From NCBI GenBank assembly GCA_009360885.1, contig SPEL01000003.1, forward strand, positions 62,001 through 126,000: 64,000 nt of DNA, in the 5' to 3' direction. A program made the translations under genes and the position numbers. Shown here piece by piece: positions 43,153 to 53,756 of this stretch (positions within the stretch are counted from its first letter, which is position 1; each line of letters opens with the position of its first letter). The DNA comes from Sphingobium sp. GTDB taxonomy: Bacteria; Pseudomonadota; Alphaproteobacteria; Sphingomonadales; Sphingomonadaceae. The notes beneath the pieces were generated by a model, which was not told the origin of the DNA, made no database searches, and saw only the letters and a program-made list of their open reading frames with translations.

Positions 43153-43181
43153 AAAAAGGGCGCCCCAGCGGGACGCCCTTT
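43153..43181 (-). terminator. Terminator of the fabZ/rpmE transcript
   Basis: Stem AAAGGGCG / CGCCCTTT (extends as GGGCGCCCC...GGGACGCCC) with an A5-run on the plus-strand left side, i.e. a U-run for minus-strand transcription, 25 nt after the rpmE stop. Confidence 0.8.
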
Positions 43182-43205
43182 CCTCTATCCTGATGATAGC
43201 AGCGC

Positions 43206-43430
43206 TTATTTCTTGAGCGAGAGACCGCCAAAGCGCTTGTTGAAGCGGGCAACCTGACCACCCTGATCGAGATTACGCTGGCCACCGGTCCATGCCGGGT
43301 GAGACTTAGGGTCAATATCCAGCGCCATCGTGTCGCCTTCCTTGCCCCATGTGGAACGGGTCTTGAAGGTTGTGCCGTCCGTCATCTGAACGGTGATGAA
43401 GTGGTAATCGGGATGCGTGTCCTGCTTCAT
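43206..43430 (-). CDS. rpmE: 50S ribosomal protein L31 (zinc-free form)
   Basis: 74 aa from the ATG at 43430 (ribosome site ACAGGAG). [39 protein letters not shown] and [10 protein letters not shown] match L31. The four cysteines that bind zinc in the C+ form are absent, as in other alphaproteobacterial L31. Placed after fabZ on the same strand, where lpx genes would be expected in LPS-making bacteria. Confidence 0.96.
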   Translation of the reverse strand: MKQDTHPDYHFITVQMTDGTTFKTRSTWGKEGDTMALDIDPKSHPAWTGGQRNLDQGGQVARFNKRFGGLSLKK

Positions 43431-43550
43431 AATATGCTCCTGTAACGGCCGGTTCCGACCGGCCTCAAGATGAATGCGAAGCGCCGCCCTTAGCTTCCTT
43501 ACCACAGAATAGCAAGGAAAATGGCAGGGCAGCGCTTCAAATCTGGAAAA

Positions 43551-44036
43551 TCAATCCTTGGGCGGGTCAGCGATCATTGCGGTGCAATTGGCTTCAGCCG
43601 CCAGCTTGCCCTCTACAAATGCCTTGCCGGTAAATTTGCACACCGCACCGCGCAATTGCGTGATTTCGATATGAAAATCGATCAGGCAACCCGGCTCAAC
43701 CGGGCTACGGAATTTAGCACCGTCAATGCCCATGAAGTAAACCAGCTTGCCCGAACCTGCGAGGCCCAGCGATTCGACCGCCAGCACACCGGCTGCCTGC
43801 GCAATCGCTTCAACAATCAATACACCGGGCATGATCGGGCGTGTCGGAAAATGGCCCTGAAAGAAAGGCTCGTTCACTGAAACGGCCTTCACCGCGTGAA
43901 TGGACTTCCCCGGAACCAGCGACACAACCCGGTCGATAAGCAACATCGGGTAACGATGCGGCAAAGCGGCCATGACAGCGCGAACGTCCATGGGACCCCG
44001 CGCTGCCTCACCCTGATTATCACTATCGCTCATCAA
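43551..44036 (-). CDS. fabZ: 3-hydroxyacyl-ACP dehydratase FabZ
   Basis: 161 aa. [20 protein letters not shown] with catalytic His, [26 protein letters not shown] with the FQGHFP motif and catalytic Glu, [16 protein letters not shown]. Dehydrates 3-hydroxyacyl-ACP in fatty acid elongation. In enteric bacteria lpxD precedes it and lpxA-lpxB follow; none is present here. Confidence 0.97.
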   Translation of the reverse strand: MMSDSDNQGEAARGPMDVRAVMAALPHRYPMLLIDRVVSLVPGKSIHAVKAVSVNEPFFQGHFPTRPIMPGVLIVEAIAQAAGVLAVESLGLAGSGKLVYFMGIDGAKFRSPVEPGCLIDFHIEITQLRGAVCKFTGKAFVEGKLAAEANCTAMIADPPKD

Positions 44037-44042
44037 CGTGCC

Positions 44043-44672
44043 TTAGCGACCAGTTGCCTGACCAGCAGGGGCAGCCTGCTGACCACCCGGCTGCCAGCCA
44101 GCGGGCGGAACGATCTGCACGCTGGGAACAAGCGTGTTCAGTTCGGCGGTTACAGCGGCAGTAATGTCAACGCTCGGCTGATAAGAAACGGCAGCGCCCG
44201 GCTGAAGGACCAGATCAACTTTGCCCTTGGTCATCGCTGCTTTCAGTGCATCATTGATCTTCGCGCCAATTTGTTCTTCGACATAAGCATTGGCAAGAGC
44301 AATCGGCTGACCAATGGTCTGCAATTCCTGCTGCGCTTCCTGCTGGCGCTTTTGGAGGGCTTCATACTGGCTCTGCAGCGCCGGGGTCGATTTACCGGCA
44401 GCAGCCTTAACAGCCGCCTGAAGGGCTTCTGCCTTCTGCTTCAGTTCGGTATCCAACGCGGTTTTACGCGTATTGAAATTGTCGATGTTCGCCTTGTAGG
44501 TCGTCTGCATCTGGGTGCGCGCGTTGGTTGCCGCAGTGCTGCGGTTAACGGCCTGATCCAGATCAGCCACAGCAATGCCCAGCTTGGACTGAGCCGAAGC
44601 AGGGACGGCGGTAGCGGCCAGCGCCATTACAGGAACAGTCGCCAGCGCGGCAGCTTTCAGGAGAGTCTTCAT
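44043..44672 (-). CDS. OmpH/Skp-family periplasmic chaperone
   Basis: 209 aa. Signal peptide at residues 1-27 (MKTLLKAAALATVPVMALAA then ATAVPASAQS). Long coiled coil rich in A, K, Q (about residues 45-110) forming the jellyfish-like arms. C-terminal proline/glutamine-rich tail with PPAGWQPGGQ. Skp holds unfolded outer-membrane proteins for BamA, encoded directly upstream; the ATG overlaps the bamA stop (ATGA). Confidence 0.92.
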   Translation of the reverse strand: MKTLLKAAALATVPVMALAATAVPASAQSKLGIAVADLDQAVNRSTAATNARTQMQTTYKANIDNFNTRKTALDTELKQKAEALQAAVKAAAGKSTPALQSQYEALQKRQQEAQQELQTIGQPIALANAYVEEQIGAKINDALKAAMTKGKVDLVLQPGAAVSYQPSVDITAAVTAELNTLVPSVQIVPPAGWQPGGQQAAPAGQATGR

Positions 44673-47377
44673 CAGAATTGTGTCCCTATGTTAAAGGTAA
44701 TAAGTTTATCATCGTCGCCTCTGGATTTTACCAGAGCCTTGGCAATATCAATACGGAACGGCCCGAAGGGAGAGTTCCAGTTCACGCCGAAACCAACCGA
44801 AACGCGCGGTTTCAGGCTGCCGCCGACATATTCTTCGATGAATGCACCGCCGCTATATGCGACCTGAACAGATTCAGTTCCAATCGCAGCACCATTGCCC
44901 GGTGTAACGGCCGCTGTCGTACATATACCCCCGGCCCCTGCGCGTTCGGTTGCACTGCTATCAGCGGTAATCACCGGCGTGCCGTCATCAGCAAGAGAAG
45001 TGACCTTCCCTTTAACTACGGAGCAATAGCCTGCAAAATTATTAACCTGTGGACGGCGCAAATTGCCCACCGCACCCACATCAAGGAATACAGACGGTCG
45101 CAGGCCCATTTCGCGCGCACCAGCACCCAATGGAATTTCTACTTCCGCATGGCCGAGATAGTAGATTTTCCCGCCAAGGGCATCGTCATAGGTCTGACCA
45201 TTGGCAACAAAATTGCCATTATCGTCATAATCACCCAAACGACGGATCACACGGGGGCCGACACCGCGAATGTCAAAGCCACGCATATGCGGCTCGCCCA
45301 GCATGAAACGATCCGTCAAACGGACCTTCTCAATGGGGTCGCCATTTTCATCATAACGCTGTTTTTCTAGCGAATGAATATAACCGCCTTCACCCGTCAG
45401 GCTGAAAATAAACCCACTGCCCAGATTAATCCATTTACCAGCATTGGCGCGGGTTTTTACATATTTCACGCTGCCGCCCAGACCGGCAAAATCCTGACTA
45501 AGCGTGAAATTCATGCCACGCGTAGGCCGTATGCGGTTATCACGCGTATCATAAATGATAGAATAGCCGAGCGAAGATGTCGTGCGCTTACCGATGGCTT
45601 CGCACAGATAACGACCGGCCATGAGCGGGTCACATCGGCCATCTGTATAATATTGATCGGAGAGAGACACGTCATCGTAATTCAGAACATAACGCAGCGC
45701 CAGTGACATATACTCTGTCATCGGCACACCAGCCCTGATCTGGAAACCAGTGGTTGACTGTTCGTAGGTGGTGTTACGATCGCCATTGTTCATATAATTG
45801 AACGAATTCATGTCACGTCGATAAATATCGCCGCCCATCGCGATATTCTTATCGAACAGATAAGGCTCGGTAAAGCCCAGCTCAATCGACTTGGAATAAC
45901 GGGAATAGCTACCCGACAGGCGGAGTTCCTGCCCCTTACCACGGAAGTTACGCTGCGTGATGGAGGAGGAGAAAATGAAGCGTTCAAGGCTGGAGAAACC
46001 GGCAGAAAGCGAGAGCTCGCCCGTGGATTTTTCCTCCACATTGGTTTCCAGCACAATGCGGTCCGGCGCAGAACCCGGTTTTTGTTCTATTTCCAGACGG
46101 TCCTGGAAAAAGCCCAGCGAGTTAATACGATCCTTAGACCGGCGGACCTGAAAACTGTTGAACGCATCGCCTTCGGCAAGGCGGAATTCGCGGCGCACAA
46201 CCTTGTCCTGCGTCAGCGTGTTACCGTTAACGTCAATACGTTCCACATAGACTCGTGGGGCATTCGCAATCTGGAAATCGATCCCCATGGTCAGCGTGTC
46301 TTTGTCACGCTTAAAATCAGGTTCGACATTAGCGAAAGCATAGCCGAACAGCCCCGCCGTTTCACTCAGCTGGTCAACCGTATCCTCCACCAGCTTGGCA
46401 TTATACCAATTGCCTTTTTTCATAGGCAGCATGCTGGTGAGGCGATCACCAGAAAGGTCGCGAATATCGCTCTTTACCGATACATCACCAAATTTATAAC
46501 GGTCGCCTTCTTCCACCACATATGTGATGATGAAGTCCTGCTTATCGGGCGTCAGTTCGGCAACCGCAGAGATAACACGAAAATCGGCATAGCCTTCGGT
46601 CAGATAATATTGGCGTAGCTTCTGCTGGTCATAGGCCAGACGATCGGGATCATAGCTGGTGCCGGAGGAGAAAAGACGGAAGAAGCGCGATTGTTTCGTC
46701 ACCATCTGGGCGCGCAAATCTCCATCAGAGAATTTCTCATTGCCGATGATGTTGATCTGACGAACCTTCGACTTAGGCCCTTCGGTAATTTCAAAGATAA
46801 TATCAACGCGGTTCTGATCGAGCTGAACCAATTTAGGTTCTACGCTGGCGGCAAAACGCCCCTGCCGGCGGTAAAGCTCGATAATACGGGCAACGTCCGC
46901 ACGCACTTTCGACCGTGTATAAATCTGGCGGGAGGCCATGCGGATTTCAGGACGGATTTTATCCTCTTTCAGCCGCTTATTCCCTTCAAGCACAATACGG
47001 TTGATAACCGGATTTTCCTTGACGGCAATAGTGAGCACGCCCTGATCGTCACGGATTTGCACATCGGCAAACAGCTCTGTCTCATAAAGATCGCGCAGAG
47101 CAGTATCGAGGGTTTCCCGTGTATAGGAGCCGCCCACCCGTAACTTGGTGTAAGAAAGGATTGTTTCCGGCTCAAGCCGTTGCTGCCCTGTGACCTGCAT
47201 GGATTTGATGGTCAGGCTCTGCACGGGTGGAGTCGCAGCACTTACCGCGGGTGGCGTTGCCGCCTTTGCCGGGGTCCGGGTTTGCGCCATCAGCGACGCG
47301 GGAATAACCGCACCACTGATGATCGTTCCGGCAAGCAGGGCTGTCGCCACAGGGAACATGGTCTTGTTCCGGGCCAT
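44672..47377 (-). CDS. bamA: Outer membrane protein assembly factor BamA
   Basis: 901 aa from the ATG at 47377, giving a signal peptide (RNKTMFPVATALLAGTII); a further upstream ATG (47452) gives a longer, non-typical leader. Five POTRA domains (about residues 55-440, e.g. VTGQQRLEPETILSYTKLR and VYVERIDVNGNTLTQDKVV), then a 16-strand barrel ending TFNIGTQF with the C-terminal Phe signal. RGFDIRGVGPR is the conserved VRGF-type loop 6. It inserts beta-barrel proteins. Part of the dxr-rseP-bamA-ompH-fabZ cluster. Confidence 0.97.
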   Translation of the reverse strand: MARNKTMFPVATALLAGTIISGAVIPASLMAQTRTPAKAATPPAVSAATPPVQSLTIKSMQVTGQQRLEPETILSYTKLRVGGSYTRETLDTALRDLYETELFADVQIRDDQGVLTIAVKENPVINRIVLEGNKRLKEDKIRPEIRMASRQIYTRSKVRADVARIIELYRRQGRFAASVEPKLVQLDQNRVDIIFEITEGPKSKVRQINIIGNEKFSDGDLRAQMVTKQSRFFRLFSSGTSYDPDRLAYDQQKLRQYYLTEGYADFRVISAVAELTPDKQDFIITYVVEEGDRYKFGDVSVKSDIRDLSGDRLTSMLPMKKGNWYNAKLVEDTVDQLSETAGLFGYAFANVEPDFKRDKDTLTMGIDFQIANAPRVYVERIDVNGNTLTQDKVVRREFRLAEGDAFNSFQVRRSKDRINSLGFFQDRLEIEQKPGSAPDRIVLETNVEEKSTGELSLSAGFSSLERFIFSSSITQRNFRGKGQELRLSGSYSRYSKSIELGFTEPYLFDKNIAMGGDIYRRDMNSFNYMNNGDRNTTYEQSTTGFQIRAGVPMTEYMSLALRYVLNYDDVSLSDQYYTDGRCDPLMAGRYLCEAIGKRTTSSLGYSIIYDTRDNRIRPTRGMNFTLSQDFAGLGGSVKYVKTRANAGKWINLGSGFIFSLTGEGGYIHSLEKQRYDENGDPIEKVRLTDRFMLGEPHMRGFDIRGVGPRVIRRLGDYDDNGNFVANGQTYDDALGGKIYYLGHAEVEIPLGAGAREMGLRPSVFLDVGAVGNLRRPQVNNFAGYCSVVKGKVTSLADDGTPVITADSSATERAGAGGICTTAAVTPGNGAAIGTESVQVAYSGGAFIEEYVGGSLKPRVSVGFGVNWNSPFGPFRIDIAKALVKSRGDDDKLITFNIGTQF

Positions 47378-47535
47378 ATTTACATTCTTCGTCACAATCA
47401 CCCCTGCCATTCCGGCCTGAACCAACTTCTCATCATGCCGGTTAGCCTTCATCTGCCATCTGATACAGCGAAATTCACTCTCGCAAAAAGAAAAACTCTC
47501 CTGCCTTACTCTGCTTGACGGATCAAGTGATCCGA

Positions 47536-48651
47536 TCAGCCGATAAGGCCGGAAAGACTACGCCATAAACCGAAAGACCCAAGATCATTAAACGTCACCA
47601 ACAGCATCATGGTCAGCAGCAGCGCCAGACCAGAACGAAAGGCCCATTCCTGTATTACCGGGCTGACCGGACGCTGCCCAATTGCCTCTATTATGTAAAA
47701 CAGCAAATGGCCGCCATCCAGCATAGGGATTGGCAACAAGTTAATGAACCCAAGGTTAATTGAAATCAGGGCCATGAAAAACAGAAAAGCTTCCGGCCCC
47801 ATGGATGCAGCCTGCCCCGAAACATCTGCTATTTTCAGGGGGCCACCCAGTTCACTGACAGGGCGCCTGCCAGTGATGATCTGCCCCAGCCCGTCAAGCG
47901 CCGTGCGGGTAATGGAAACGGCCTGATTAAAGCCGACCACCGGCGCACGAAGCAGGCTGACATCGCGCCTACTGATAACACCAGACGCCACGCCAAGCTG
48001 ACCAATACGATAGGTGTTGCCAAAGCGATCCTGCTCCAGACGTGTGCCCGCAGCAATCAGCTTTTCAAAACGCTCACCATTGCGTTCAATCACATAGGGA
48101 AGCGCCTCTGCTGGCCTCAGCGAAATCGTGCTGGCTATGTCCTGAAAGCTATGGACATCACGGCCCATGATACGGACGATACGATCCCCGGCCTTAAGAC
48201 CCGCTTCTTCTGCCGCGCTACCCTGCGCCACATGGCTGATAACAGGTTCGCTCACAGCCTCGCCGCGGACCATCGCCAGACCGCCAAGCAATATCACGGC
48301 AAAAAGAAGGTTGACCACTGGCCCTGCCGCGACAATTGCCATGCGTTGCCACACATTTTTCGAAGGAAAACTGCCCTCCTTCTCCGCTGCAGATTTTGAG
48401 GCCCATTCCGGGTCACTCTGGCTTGCAGCGTTCATATCCCCCTTGAAGCGCACATAACCACCCAGAGGCAGCGCCGCAATGCGCCAGCGCGTACCGCGCC
48501 GATCAACCCAACCAATGATTTCCGGGCCAAAGCCGATAGAAAAAGCCTCTGCCTGCACCCCGCACCAGCGCCCGACCAGATAATGCCCCATTTCATGAAT
48601 GAAGACCAACGGCCCGATCACCGCGACAAAGGCAAATATCGTCATCAACAT
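47536..48651 (-). CDS. rseP: RIP site-2 metalloprotease RseP
   Basis: 371 aa. H19-E-M-G-H23 zinc motif in the first membrane helix (GPLVFIHEMGHYLVGR), the IGFGPEI segment, one PDZ domain (about residues 125-195; AGDRIVRIMGRDVHSF), C-terminal NLLPIPMLDGGHL with the second zinc-ligand Asp, and three further helices. It cleaves an anti-sigma factor inside the membrane in the envelope stress response. No anti-sigma gene is nearby in this window. Confidence 0.95.
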   Translation of the reverse strand: MLMTIFAFVAVIGPLVFIHEMGHYLVGRWCGVQAEAFSIGFGPEIIGWVDRRGTRWRIAALPLGGYVRFKGDMNAASQSDPEWASKSAAEKEGSFPSKNVWQRMAIVAAGPVVNLLFAVILLGGLAMVRGEAVSEPVISHVAQGSAAEEAGLKAGDRIVRIMGRDVHSFQDIASTISLRPAEALPYVIERNGERFEKLIAAGTRLEQDRFGNTYRIGQLGVASGVISRRDVSLLRAPVVGFNQAVSITRTALDGLGQIITGRRPVSELGGPLKIADVSGQAASMGPEAFLFFMALISINLGFINLLPIPMLDGGHLLFYIIEAIGQRPVSPVIQEWAFRSGLALLLTMMLLVTFNDLGSFGLWRSLSGLIG

Positions 48652-48664
48652 GAAGGGAAACTCA

Positions 48665-49843
48665 TCACGCTTTCACTCTACCTGTCAACTGCCGTGCGGC
48701 CTCTCTCGCCAGATGGTCAGCTTCCAGAACATCATCAATGCCAGTCGGCGTAAGACCATTATAGCCGGAGAGGACACGCTCAACAATGGCGCTGATATCC
48801 AGAAAACCGATCTGCCGGGCGAGAAACGCGGCGACAGCCACTTCATTGGCGGCATTCATCACGGCAGGCAGCGTTCCACCGGCCTCCCCCACTTGCCTTG
48901 CGATGCGTAAAGCGGGGAAACGAACCTCATCAGGGGCCTCAAAATCAAGCTTAGCAATAGCAGCAAGATCAAGCGGATCAGACGGGCCATCCATGCGATG
49001 CGGCCATGCAAGGGCATGGGCGATGGGCACCCGCATATCCGGTGGGCCAAGCTGGGCCAGCATTGACCCATCCCGATATTCCACCATCGAATGGATAACG
49101 GATTGGGGATGAACCAATATTTCTATTTTACCGAGGCCAATAGGAAAAAGATGGCCCGCCTCGATGAGTTCCAGCCCCTTATTCATCATCGTTGCGCTAT
49201 CAACGCTGATTTTTGCGCCCATTGACCAATTGGGGTGACGCACAGCTTCTTCGGGCGTAATCGCCCGCATCTCTTCGAGGCTATGACGGCGAAAAGGACC
49301 GCCACTGGCCGTCAAGATGATACGACGAGCTTCCTCTAGCCTGCCCCCGGCAAGACATTGGAAAATCGCATTATGTTCGCTATCAACCGGTAGCAGCACC
49401 GCGCCATGACGCGCGGCGGCCTGCATCATCAGTCCACCGGCAGACACCAGCGATTCTTTGTTGGCAAGGGCAACCGTCCGCCCCTGCTCCAGCGCGGCGA
49501 GAGTCGGTTTCAAACCAGCGCAGCCGACAATCGCTGCCATGGTCCAGTCCGCACCCAGAGACGCAGCATCAACCAGCGCATCTTCGCCCGCTGCAGCCTC
49601 AACATCGCTACCGGAAAGGGCATCGCGCAGATCAGCATATAGGCTCTCGTCCGCTATAACCGCCAATCTGGCCTTATGCTCCCGCGCCAGAGAGGCAAGC
49701 GCGGCAACATCACTATTCGCCGTCAGCGCCAGAACTTCATAATCACCCGCATTACGGCCAATCAGATCAAGCGTTGAACGCCCGACAGACCCGGTCGCCC
49801 CGAAAACGGAAATGGTGCGCGCGGCGCGATTATGTGCTGTCAT
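48665..49843 (-). CDS. dxr: 1-deoxy-D-xylulose-5-phosphate reductoisomerase
   Basis: 392 aa from the ATG at 49843. RTISVFGATGSVGRSTLDLI (NADPH loop), ALANKESLVSAGGLM, PVDSEHNAIFQCL, LTASGGPFR, GAKISVDSATMMNKGLE and IHSMVEYRDGSMLAQLGPPDM. First committed step of the MEP isoprenoid pathway. The start overlaps the cdsA stop by 4 nt. Isoprenoids from this route feed the uppS product encoded just upstream. Confidence 0.97.
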   Translation of the reverse strand: MTAHNRAARTISVFGATGSVGRSTLDLIGRNAGDYEVLALTANSDVAALASLAREHKARLAVIADESLYADLRDALSGSDVEAAAGEDALVDAASLGADWTMAAIVGCAGLKPTLAALEQGRTVALANKESLVSAGGLMMQAAARHGAVLLPVDSEHNAIFQCLAGGRLEEARRIILTASGGPFRRHSLEEMRAITPEEAVRHPNWSMGAKISVDSATMMNKGLELIEAGHLFPIGLGKIEILVHPQSVIHSMVEYRDGSMLAQLGPPDMRVPIAHALAWPHRMDGPSDPLDLAAIAKLDFEAPDEVRFPALRIARQVGEAGGTLPAVMNAANEVAVAAFLARQIGFLDISAIVERVLSGYNGLTPTGIDDVLEADHLAREAARQLTGRVKA

Positions 49844-50553
49844 GCCATACCCGCCCAACTCAAAAGCCCCAGCCATTTACACAGCCCACCAAACGCCAAT
49901 ACCGCCAGCAACCCGTCAACCCGGTCAAACAAACCGCCATGGCCAGGGATTAGGGCACCGCTGTCCTTGACGCCAGCCCGCCTTTTCATCCAGCTTTCGA
50001 AAAAATCGCCAGCCTGAGCAACAACTGCCAGTACACAGCCCATAAAGATGATGAGCGGCGCACCCCACCAATAAGCCCATAACCCATCGGCGCGTAACGC
50101 GGCGAGCAGCAGCACAATCGCTGCCCCTGCCATACCGCCATACAGCCCGGCCCATGTCTTAGAGGGGCTGATGGAAGGAGCGATCTTTGCGCCACCGAAT
50201 TTCCGCCCGGCAAAATAGGCCCCGCTATCGGTTGCAATCACCGCAGCGATCAAAACCCAGCGCAACAGGCTTTCCATCTGAAGCAGACTGAGGCACGCAA
50301 AACCGATATAACATGCCCCGCCGAGCATCCAGAGGATGTAATGAGACTGCTTGCGAACAAAAGCACGGACCAGAGCGCGAAATTCCCAGAACAAGCCAAT
50401 GGCGACGCCCGCAACCAATATCTGTAACAGCCAGCCACCAATGAAGAGCGCAACACCCGCGACAGCTACCATGACAATGGCAGAAATCAGCCTTGTTCTT
50501 AAATCGGAACGGGGCCGCGCTGCCATGTCACCATCAACATCATTCGCCATCAT
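49840..50553 (-). CDS. cdsA: Phosphatidate cytidylyltransferase
   Basis: 237 aa with about seven membrane helices. The CdsA signature is seen near the C-terminus: [27 protein letters not shown], and [20 protein letters not shown] in the middle. Makes CDP-diacylglycerol from phosphatidate and CTP. This is the substrate for pssA, located at 55 kb. Coupled to uppS upstream (4-nt overlap) and dxr downstream. Confidence 0.95.
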   Translation of the reverse strand: MMANDVDGDMAARPRSDLRTRLISAIVMVAVAGVALFIGGWLLQILVAGVAIGLFWEFRALVRAFVRKQSHYILWMLGGACYIGFACLSLLQMESLLRWVLIAAVIATDSGAYFAGRKFGGAKIAPSISPSKTWAGLYGGMAGAAIVLLLAALRADGLWAYWWGAPLIIFMGCVLAVVAQAGDFFESWMKRRAGVKDSGALIPGHGGLFDRVDGLLAVLAFGGLCKWLGLLSWAGMA

Positions 50554-51293
50554 AGCCCGCCATATCGGCGCTCTCTTGCCTTAAAATTGGCAAGGGCGTT
50601 CATCAGCGCATTTTTATCAAAATCAGGCCAGAGCATGTCGGTAAAATACAGCTCAGCATATGCGGCCTGCCATAACAGGAAATTGGACAAGCGCTGCTCA
50701 CCCGATGTGCGTATCAGTAAATCAAGCGGCGGCAGATCGGCCGTATCCAGCAAAGTGGCTATATGCCCCGGTGCGATAGTGGCAGGGTCAATCTCCCCCC
50801 TCACCGCTTGCTGCGCCAATATGCGGGCCGCACGGGCCAGTTCATCCTGCGCCCCATAATTAAGCGCGATCACCAGAGTGTTCGCGCGATTATCACGGGT
50901 GCGCGCCTGCGCCTCCTCAATGAGCGCAACCGCACCCGGTTCAAATGCGCGATAATCACCAATGATACGCAACCGCACACCGCGCTCGTGAAATTCATCC
51001 AGATCAGACCGGATAAAATGCTTAAGCAAGCCCGTCAGGTCGATAATTTCCTGCTCTGGCCGTTTCCAGTTTTCCGATGAAAAAGCATAGAGGGTCAGGC
51101 ACTCCACGCCCAAATCATGCGCAGCGCGCACTGTTCGGCGCACAGCCTCCACCCCGGCTTTATGCCCGGCAACTCGCGGAAGCAGCCGTTTCTTCGCCCA
51201 ACGACCATTGCCATCCATGATGATGGCAACATGCCGAGCGCCATGGCTGGAAATATCAGGGGCCGGGAAAAGCGAAACTGCATCACTCGCCAT
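50550..51293 (-). CDS. uppS: Undecaprenyl diphosphate synthase
   Basis: 247 aa. [20 protein letters not shown] with the invariant catalytic Asp, [29 protein letters not shown], and C-terminal [19 protein letters not shown]. cis-Prenyltransferase making the C55 lipid carrier for cell wall and polysaccharide export. Follows frr by 36 nt; part of the frr-uppS-cdsA-dxr-rseP-bamA operon common in proteobacteria. Confidence 0.97.
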   Translation of the reverse strand: MASDAVSLFPAPDISSHGARHVAIIMDGNGRWAKKRLLPRVAGHKAGVEAVRRTVRAAHDLGVECLTLYAFSSENWKRPEQEIIDLTGLLKHFIRSDLDEFHERGVRLRIIGDYRAFEPGAVALIEEAQARTRDNRANTLVIALNYGAQDELARAARILAQQAVRGEIDPATIAPGHIATLLDTADLPPLDLLIRTSGEQRLSNFLLWQAAYAELYFTDMLWPDFDKNALMNALANFKARERRYGGL

Positions 51294-51329
51294 GCGTCAG
51301 CAATCCATCTACGGCTGTACCAACAGCCA

Positions 51330-51887
51330 TTACTGACCCAGAATCTCTTTTTCCTTATGAGACAAGGTCGCGTCAATATCAGCGATGATGCCATCGGTCA
51401 GCTTCTGGACCTCAGTTTCAGAACGCTTACGCTCATCTTCGCTGATTTCGCCCTTTTTCTCATCAGTCTTGAGGTTATCCATGCCATCACGACGAACGTT
51501 ACGCACCGCAATGCGCGCTTTTTCGGCATATTGGCTGGCGAGCTTCGCCAGTTCCTTGCGACGTTCTTCGGTGAGATCAGGGATGGGAAGGCGCAAGGTC
51601 TGGCCGTCGGAAATGGGATTAAGACCCAATCCGGCTGAACGAATAGCCTTTTCAACCGGGGTCACATTGCTGCGATCCCACACCTGCACAGACAGCAAAC
51701 GCGGTTCAGGGGCAGAGACAGTCGCCACCTGATTAAGCGGCATTTGCGCGCCGTAAACGTCCACTGTCACAGGATCAAGCAAGGCCACATTAGCACGCCC
51801 GGTGCGCAGGCCAGAAAAATCACCTTTCAGCGATTCGAGCGCCCCCTTCATGCGGCGTTCCAGATCTGCTTTATCGAACTGAGCCAT
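51330..51887 (-). CDS. frr: Ribosome recycling factor
   Basis: 185 aa, normal length. [74 protein letters not shown] and [13 protein letters not shown] all match RRF. With EF-G it splits post-termination ribosomes. Good ribosome site (TAAGGAG). 24 nt after pyrH. Confidence 0.97.
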   Translation of the reverse strand: MAQFDKADLERRMKGALESLKGDFSGLRTGRANVALLDPVTVDVYGAQMPLNQVATVSAPEPRLLSVQVWDRSNVTPVEKAIRSAGLGLNPISDGQTLRLPIPDLTEERRKELAKLASQYAEKARIAVRNVRRDGMDNLKTDEKKGEISEDERKRSETEVQKLTDGIIADIDATLSHKEKEILGQ

Positions 51888-51911
51888 GTTTTTCTCCTTA
51901 TATGCAGATGT

Positions 51912-52646
51912 TCAGGCGGCAGGCTGGTCTGAACCACCAACCATTGTGGCGATTCCCTGCCCGCTCAGCACCCGTGTCAGATTTCCGGTTTCCCGGATAT
52001 TGAATACAACGATCGGAATATCATTTTCCCGGCAAAGAGCGATGGCACTGGCGTCCATCACCTTGAGGTTGTCGTTTAACACCCGATCAAAGGAAACGGT
52101 TGCATACCGCTTTGCTTCGGCAACTTTTTTCGGGTCGGCATCGTAAACGCCATCAACGCTCGTGCCCTTATAAAGGGCGGTACATCCCATTTCCGCAGCC
52201 CTTAATGCAGCAGCGGTGTCGGTGGTGAAGAAAGGATTGCCGGTGCCCGCGGCAAAAATGACAATCCGCCCTTTTTCCATATGGCGCACAGCGCGACGGC
52301 GAATATAGGGTTCGCACACGGTTTCCATCGGAATAGCGGATAGCACCCGGGTGGGATGCCCCATACGTTCCAGTGCGTTTTGCACAGCCAGCGCGTTCAT
52401 CACCGTCGCCAGCATGCCCATATAATCGGCGCTGGTACGGTCAAACCCCTTGGCCGCAGCAGCCAATCCGCGGAAGATATTCCCCCCGCCGACAACCATG
52501 CAGATTTCAAAGCCCGCGCCTTTGGCGGCAGCCACTTCTCCGGCAATCCGGTCAACCGTAGCCGGATCAATTCCGAAAGCCCCTTCCCCCATCAACACTT
52601 CACCAGATAGCTTAAGGAGAATGCGTTTGGGGCTGGGGCTGGACAT
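51912..52646 (-). CDS. pyrH: UMP kinase
   Basis: 244 aa. [75 protein letters not shown]. Hexameric amino acid kinase fold. Phosphorylates UMP to UDP; feedback-regulated by UTP in bacteria. It starts a new section after the rpsB-tsf pair, from which it is separated by 183 nt of repeats and a hairpin. Confidence 0.97.
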   Translation of the reverse strand: MSSPSPKRILLKLSGEVLMGEGAFGIDPATVDRIAGEVAAAKGAGFEICMVVGGGNIFRGLAAAAKGFDRTSADYMGMLATVMNALAVQNALERMGHPTRVLSAIPMETVCEPYIRRRAVRHMEKGRIVIFAAGTGNPFFTTDTAAALRAAEMGCTALYKGTSVDGVYDADPKKVAEAKRYATVSFDRVLNDNLKVMDASAIALCRENDIPIVVFNIRETGNLTRVLSGQGIATMVGGSDQPAA

Positions 52647-52707
52647 GGATAAGGTTCCGCTTTTAGCTATGAAATGGCGCGCACCTTACTCAGCGTACGC
52701 GTCCGTG

Positions 52708-52833
52708 CCAAGCGTCGATACAGCGAATGGCAGAAATATAATAGCTCTACCAAGCATCAATATGACGAATGGCCGAAATAAAATAATCCCGCCAAGCACC
52801 GATAGGGTAAATGGCGGGATATAATAAAATCAG
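52708..52833. repeat. Three tandem degenerate 42-bp repeats between tsf and pyrH
   Basis: Units at 52708-52749, 52750-52791 and 52792-52833 have the same length and each begins CCAAGC and holds an AATGGC core followed by an AT-rich end (AAATATAATA type). The last unit runs into the tsf stop codon. Identity between neighbours is about 60-70 percent by eye. No coding frame. Confidence 0.75.
52786..52820 (-). terminator. Terminator-like hairpin after tsf
   Basis: Perfect 9-bp stem ATCCCGCCA / TGGCGGGAT with a 17-nt loop spanning the junction of repeats 2 and 3, 10 nt after the tsf stop on the minus strand, followed by TATTTTATTT in that direction. It would partly separate rpsB-tsf from pyrH-frr. 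Confidence 0.7.
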
Positions 52834-53756
52834 ATACCGGCAGCGGCTGCTACTTCCGCAGCAAAGTCGGTTTCTTCCTTTTCGATGCCTTCACCCAGCT
52901 GGAAGCGGACATAATCCTTAAGAGCGATAGAAGCACCAGCTTCCTTAGCTGCCTTAGCTACAACATCAGCAATCGGCGTCTTGTTGTCGATTACGAACAA
53001 CTGCGAGAGCAGAGCATTTTCCTTGGCATATTTAGCAGCCGCACCATCAACCATCTTCGCGATGATTTCGGCAGGCTTGCCGCTTTCAGCAGCCTTTTCA
53101 GCGGCGATTGCGCGCTCACGATCGATAAGGGCAGGGTCAATCTGATCCGCCGAGAGTGCCAACGGGAAAGCTGCTGCGATGTGCATGGCGAGCTGCTTAC
53201 CCAGCGGGATCAGCACATCAGCAGACGCGTCACCTTCCAGCGCAACCAGAACACCAATCTTGCCGAGACCTGGCGCAGTTGCGTTGTGAACATAATCCAC
53301 AACAACGCCCTGCGAAACAGAGACAGCACCAATGCGGCGAATGGTCTGATTTTCACCGATGGTTGCAACGTTGGAAACCAGCTTTTCGTTAACCGTTCCA
53401 CCTTCGGGATAAGGAGCGGCAGACAGCACTTCAACGTCGGTTGCACCAGTCGAAAGAGCAACAGCCGAAACATTGCGCACAAAATTCTGGAACTGCTCGT
53501 TCTTGGCAACGAAATCGGTTTCACTGTTCACTTCAACAGCGACGCCGCGCGTACCTTCAACAACAACGCCAACCAGACCTTCAGCGGCAGTGCGGCTGGA
53601 CTTCTTCTGAGCAGCAGCAAGCCCCTTGGCGCGCAACCAGTCAACCGCTGCGTCAAGATCCCCATCGGTTTCGGCCAGTGCTTTCTTGCAATCCATCATG
53701 CCAGCGCCGGAACGCTCACGCAGTTCCTTGACAACCGCAGCAGTAATCTGAGCCAT
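52830..53756 (-). CDS. tsf: Translation elongation factor Ts
   Basis: 308 aa. [49 protein letters not shown] and [13 protein letters not shown] match EF-Ts. Nucleotide exchange factor of EF-Tu. It follows rpsB by 100 nt in the normal rpsB-tsf operon. Confidence 0.98.
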   Translation of the reverse strand: MAQITAAVVKELRERSGAGMMDCKKALAETDGDLDAAVDWLRAKGLAAAQKKSSRTAAEGLVGVVVEGTRGVAVEVNSETDFVAKNEQFQNFVRNVSAVALSTGATDVEVLSAAPYPEGGTVNEKLVSNVATIGENQTIRRIGAVSVSQGVVVDYVHNATAPGLGKIGVLVALEGDASADVLIPLGKQLAMHIAAAFPLALSADQIDPALIDRERAIAAEKAAESGKPAEIIAKMVDGAAAKYAKENALLSQLFVIDNKTPIADVVAKAAKEAGASIALKDYVRFQLGEGIEKEETDFAAEVAAAAGI

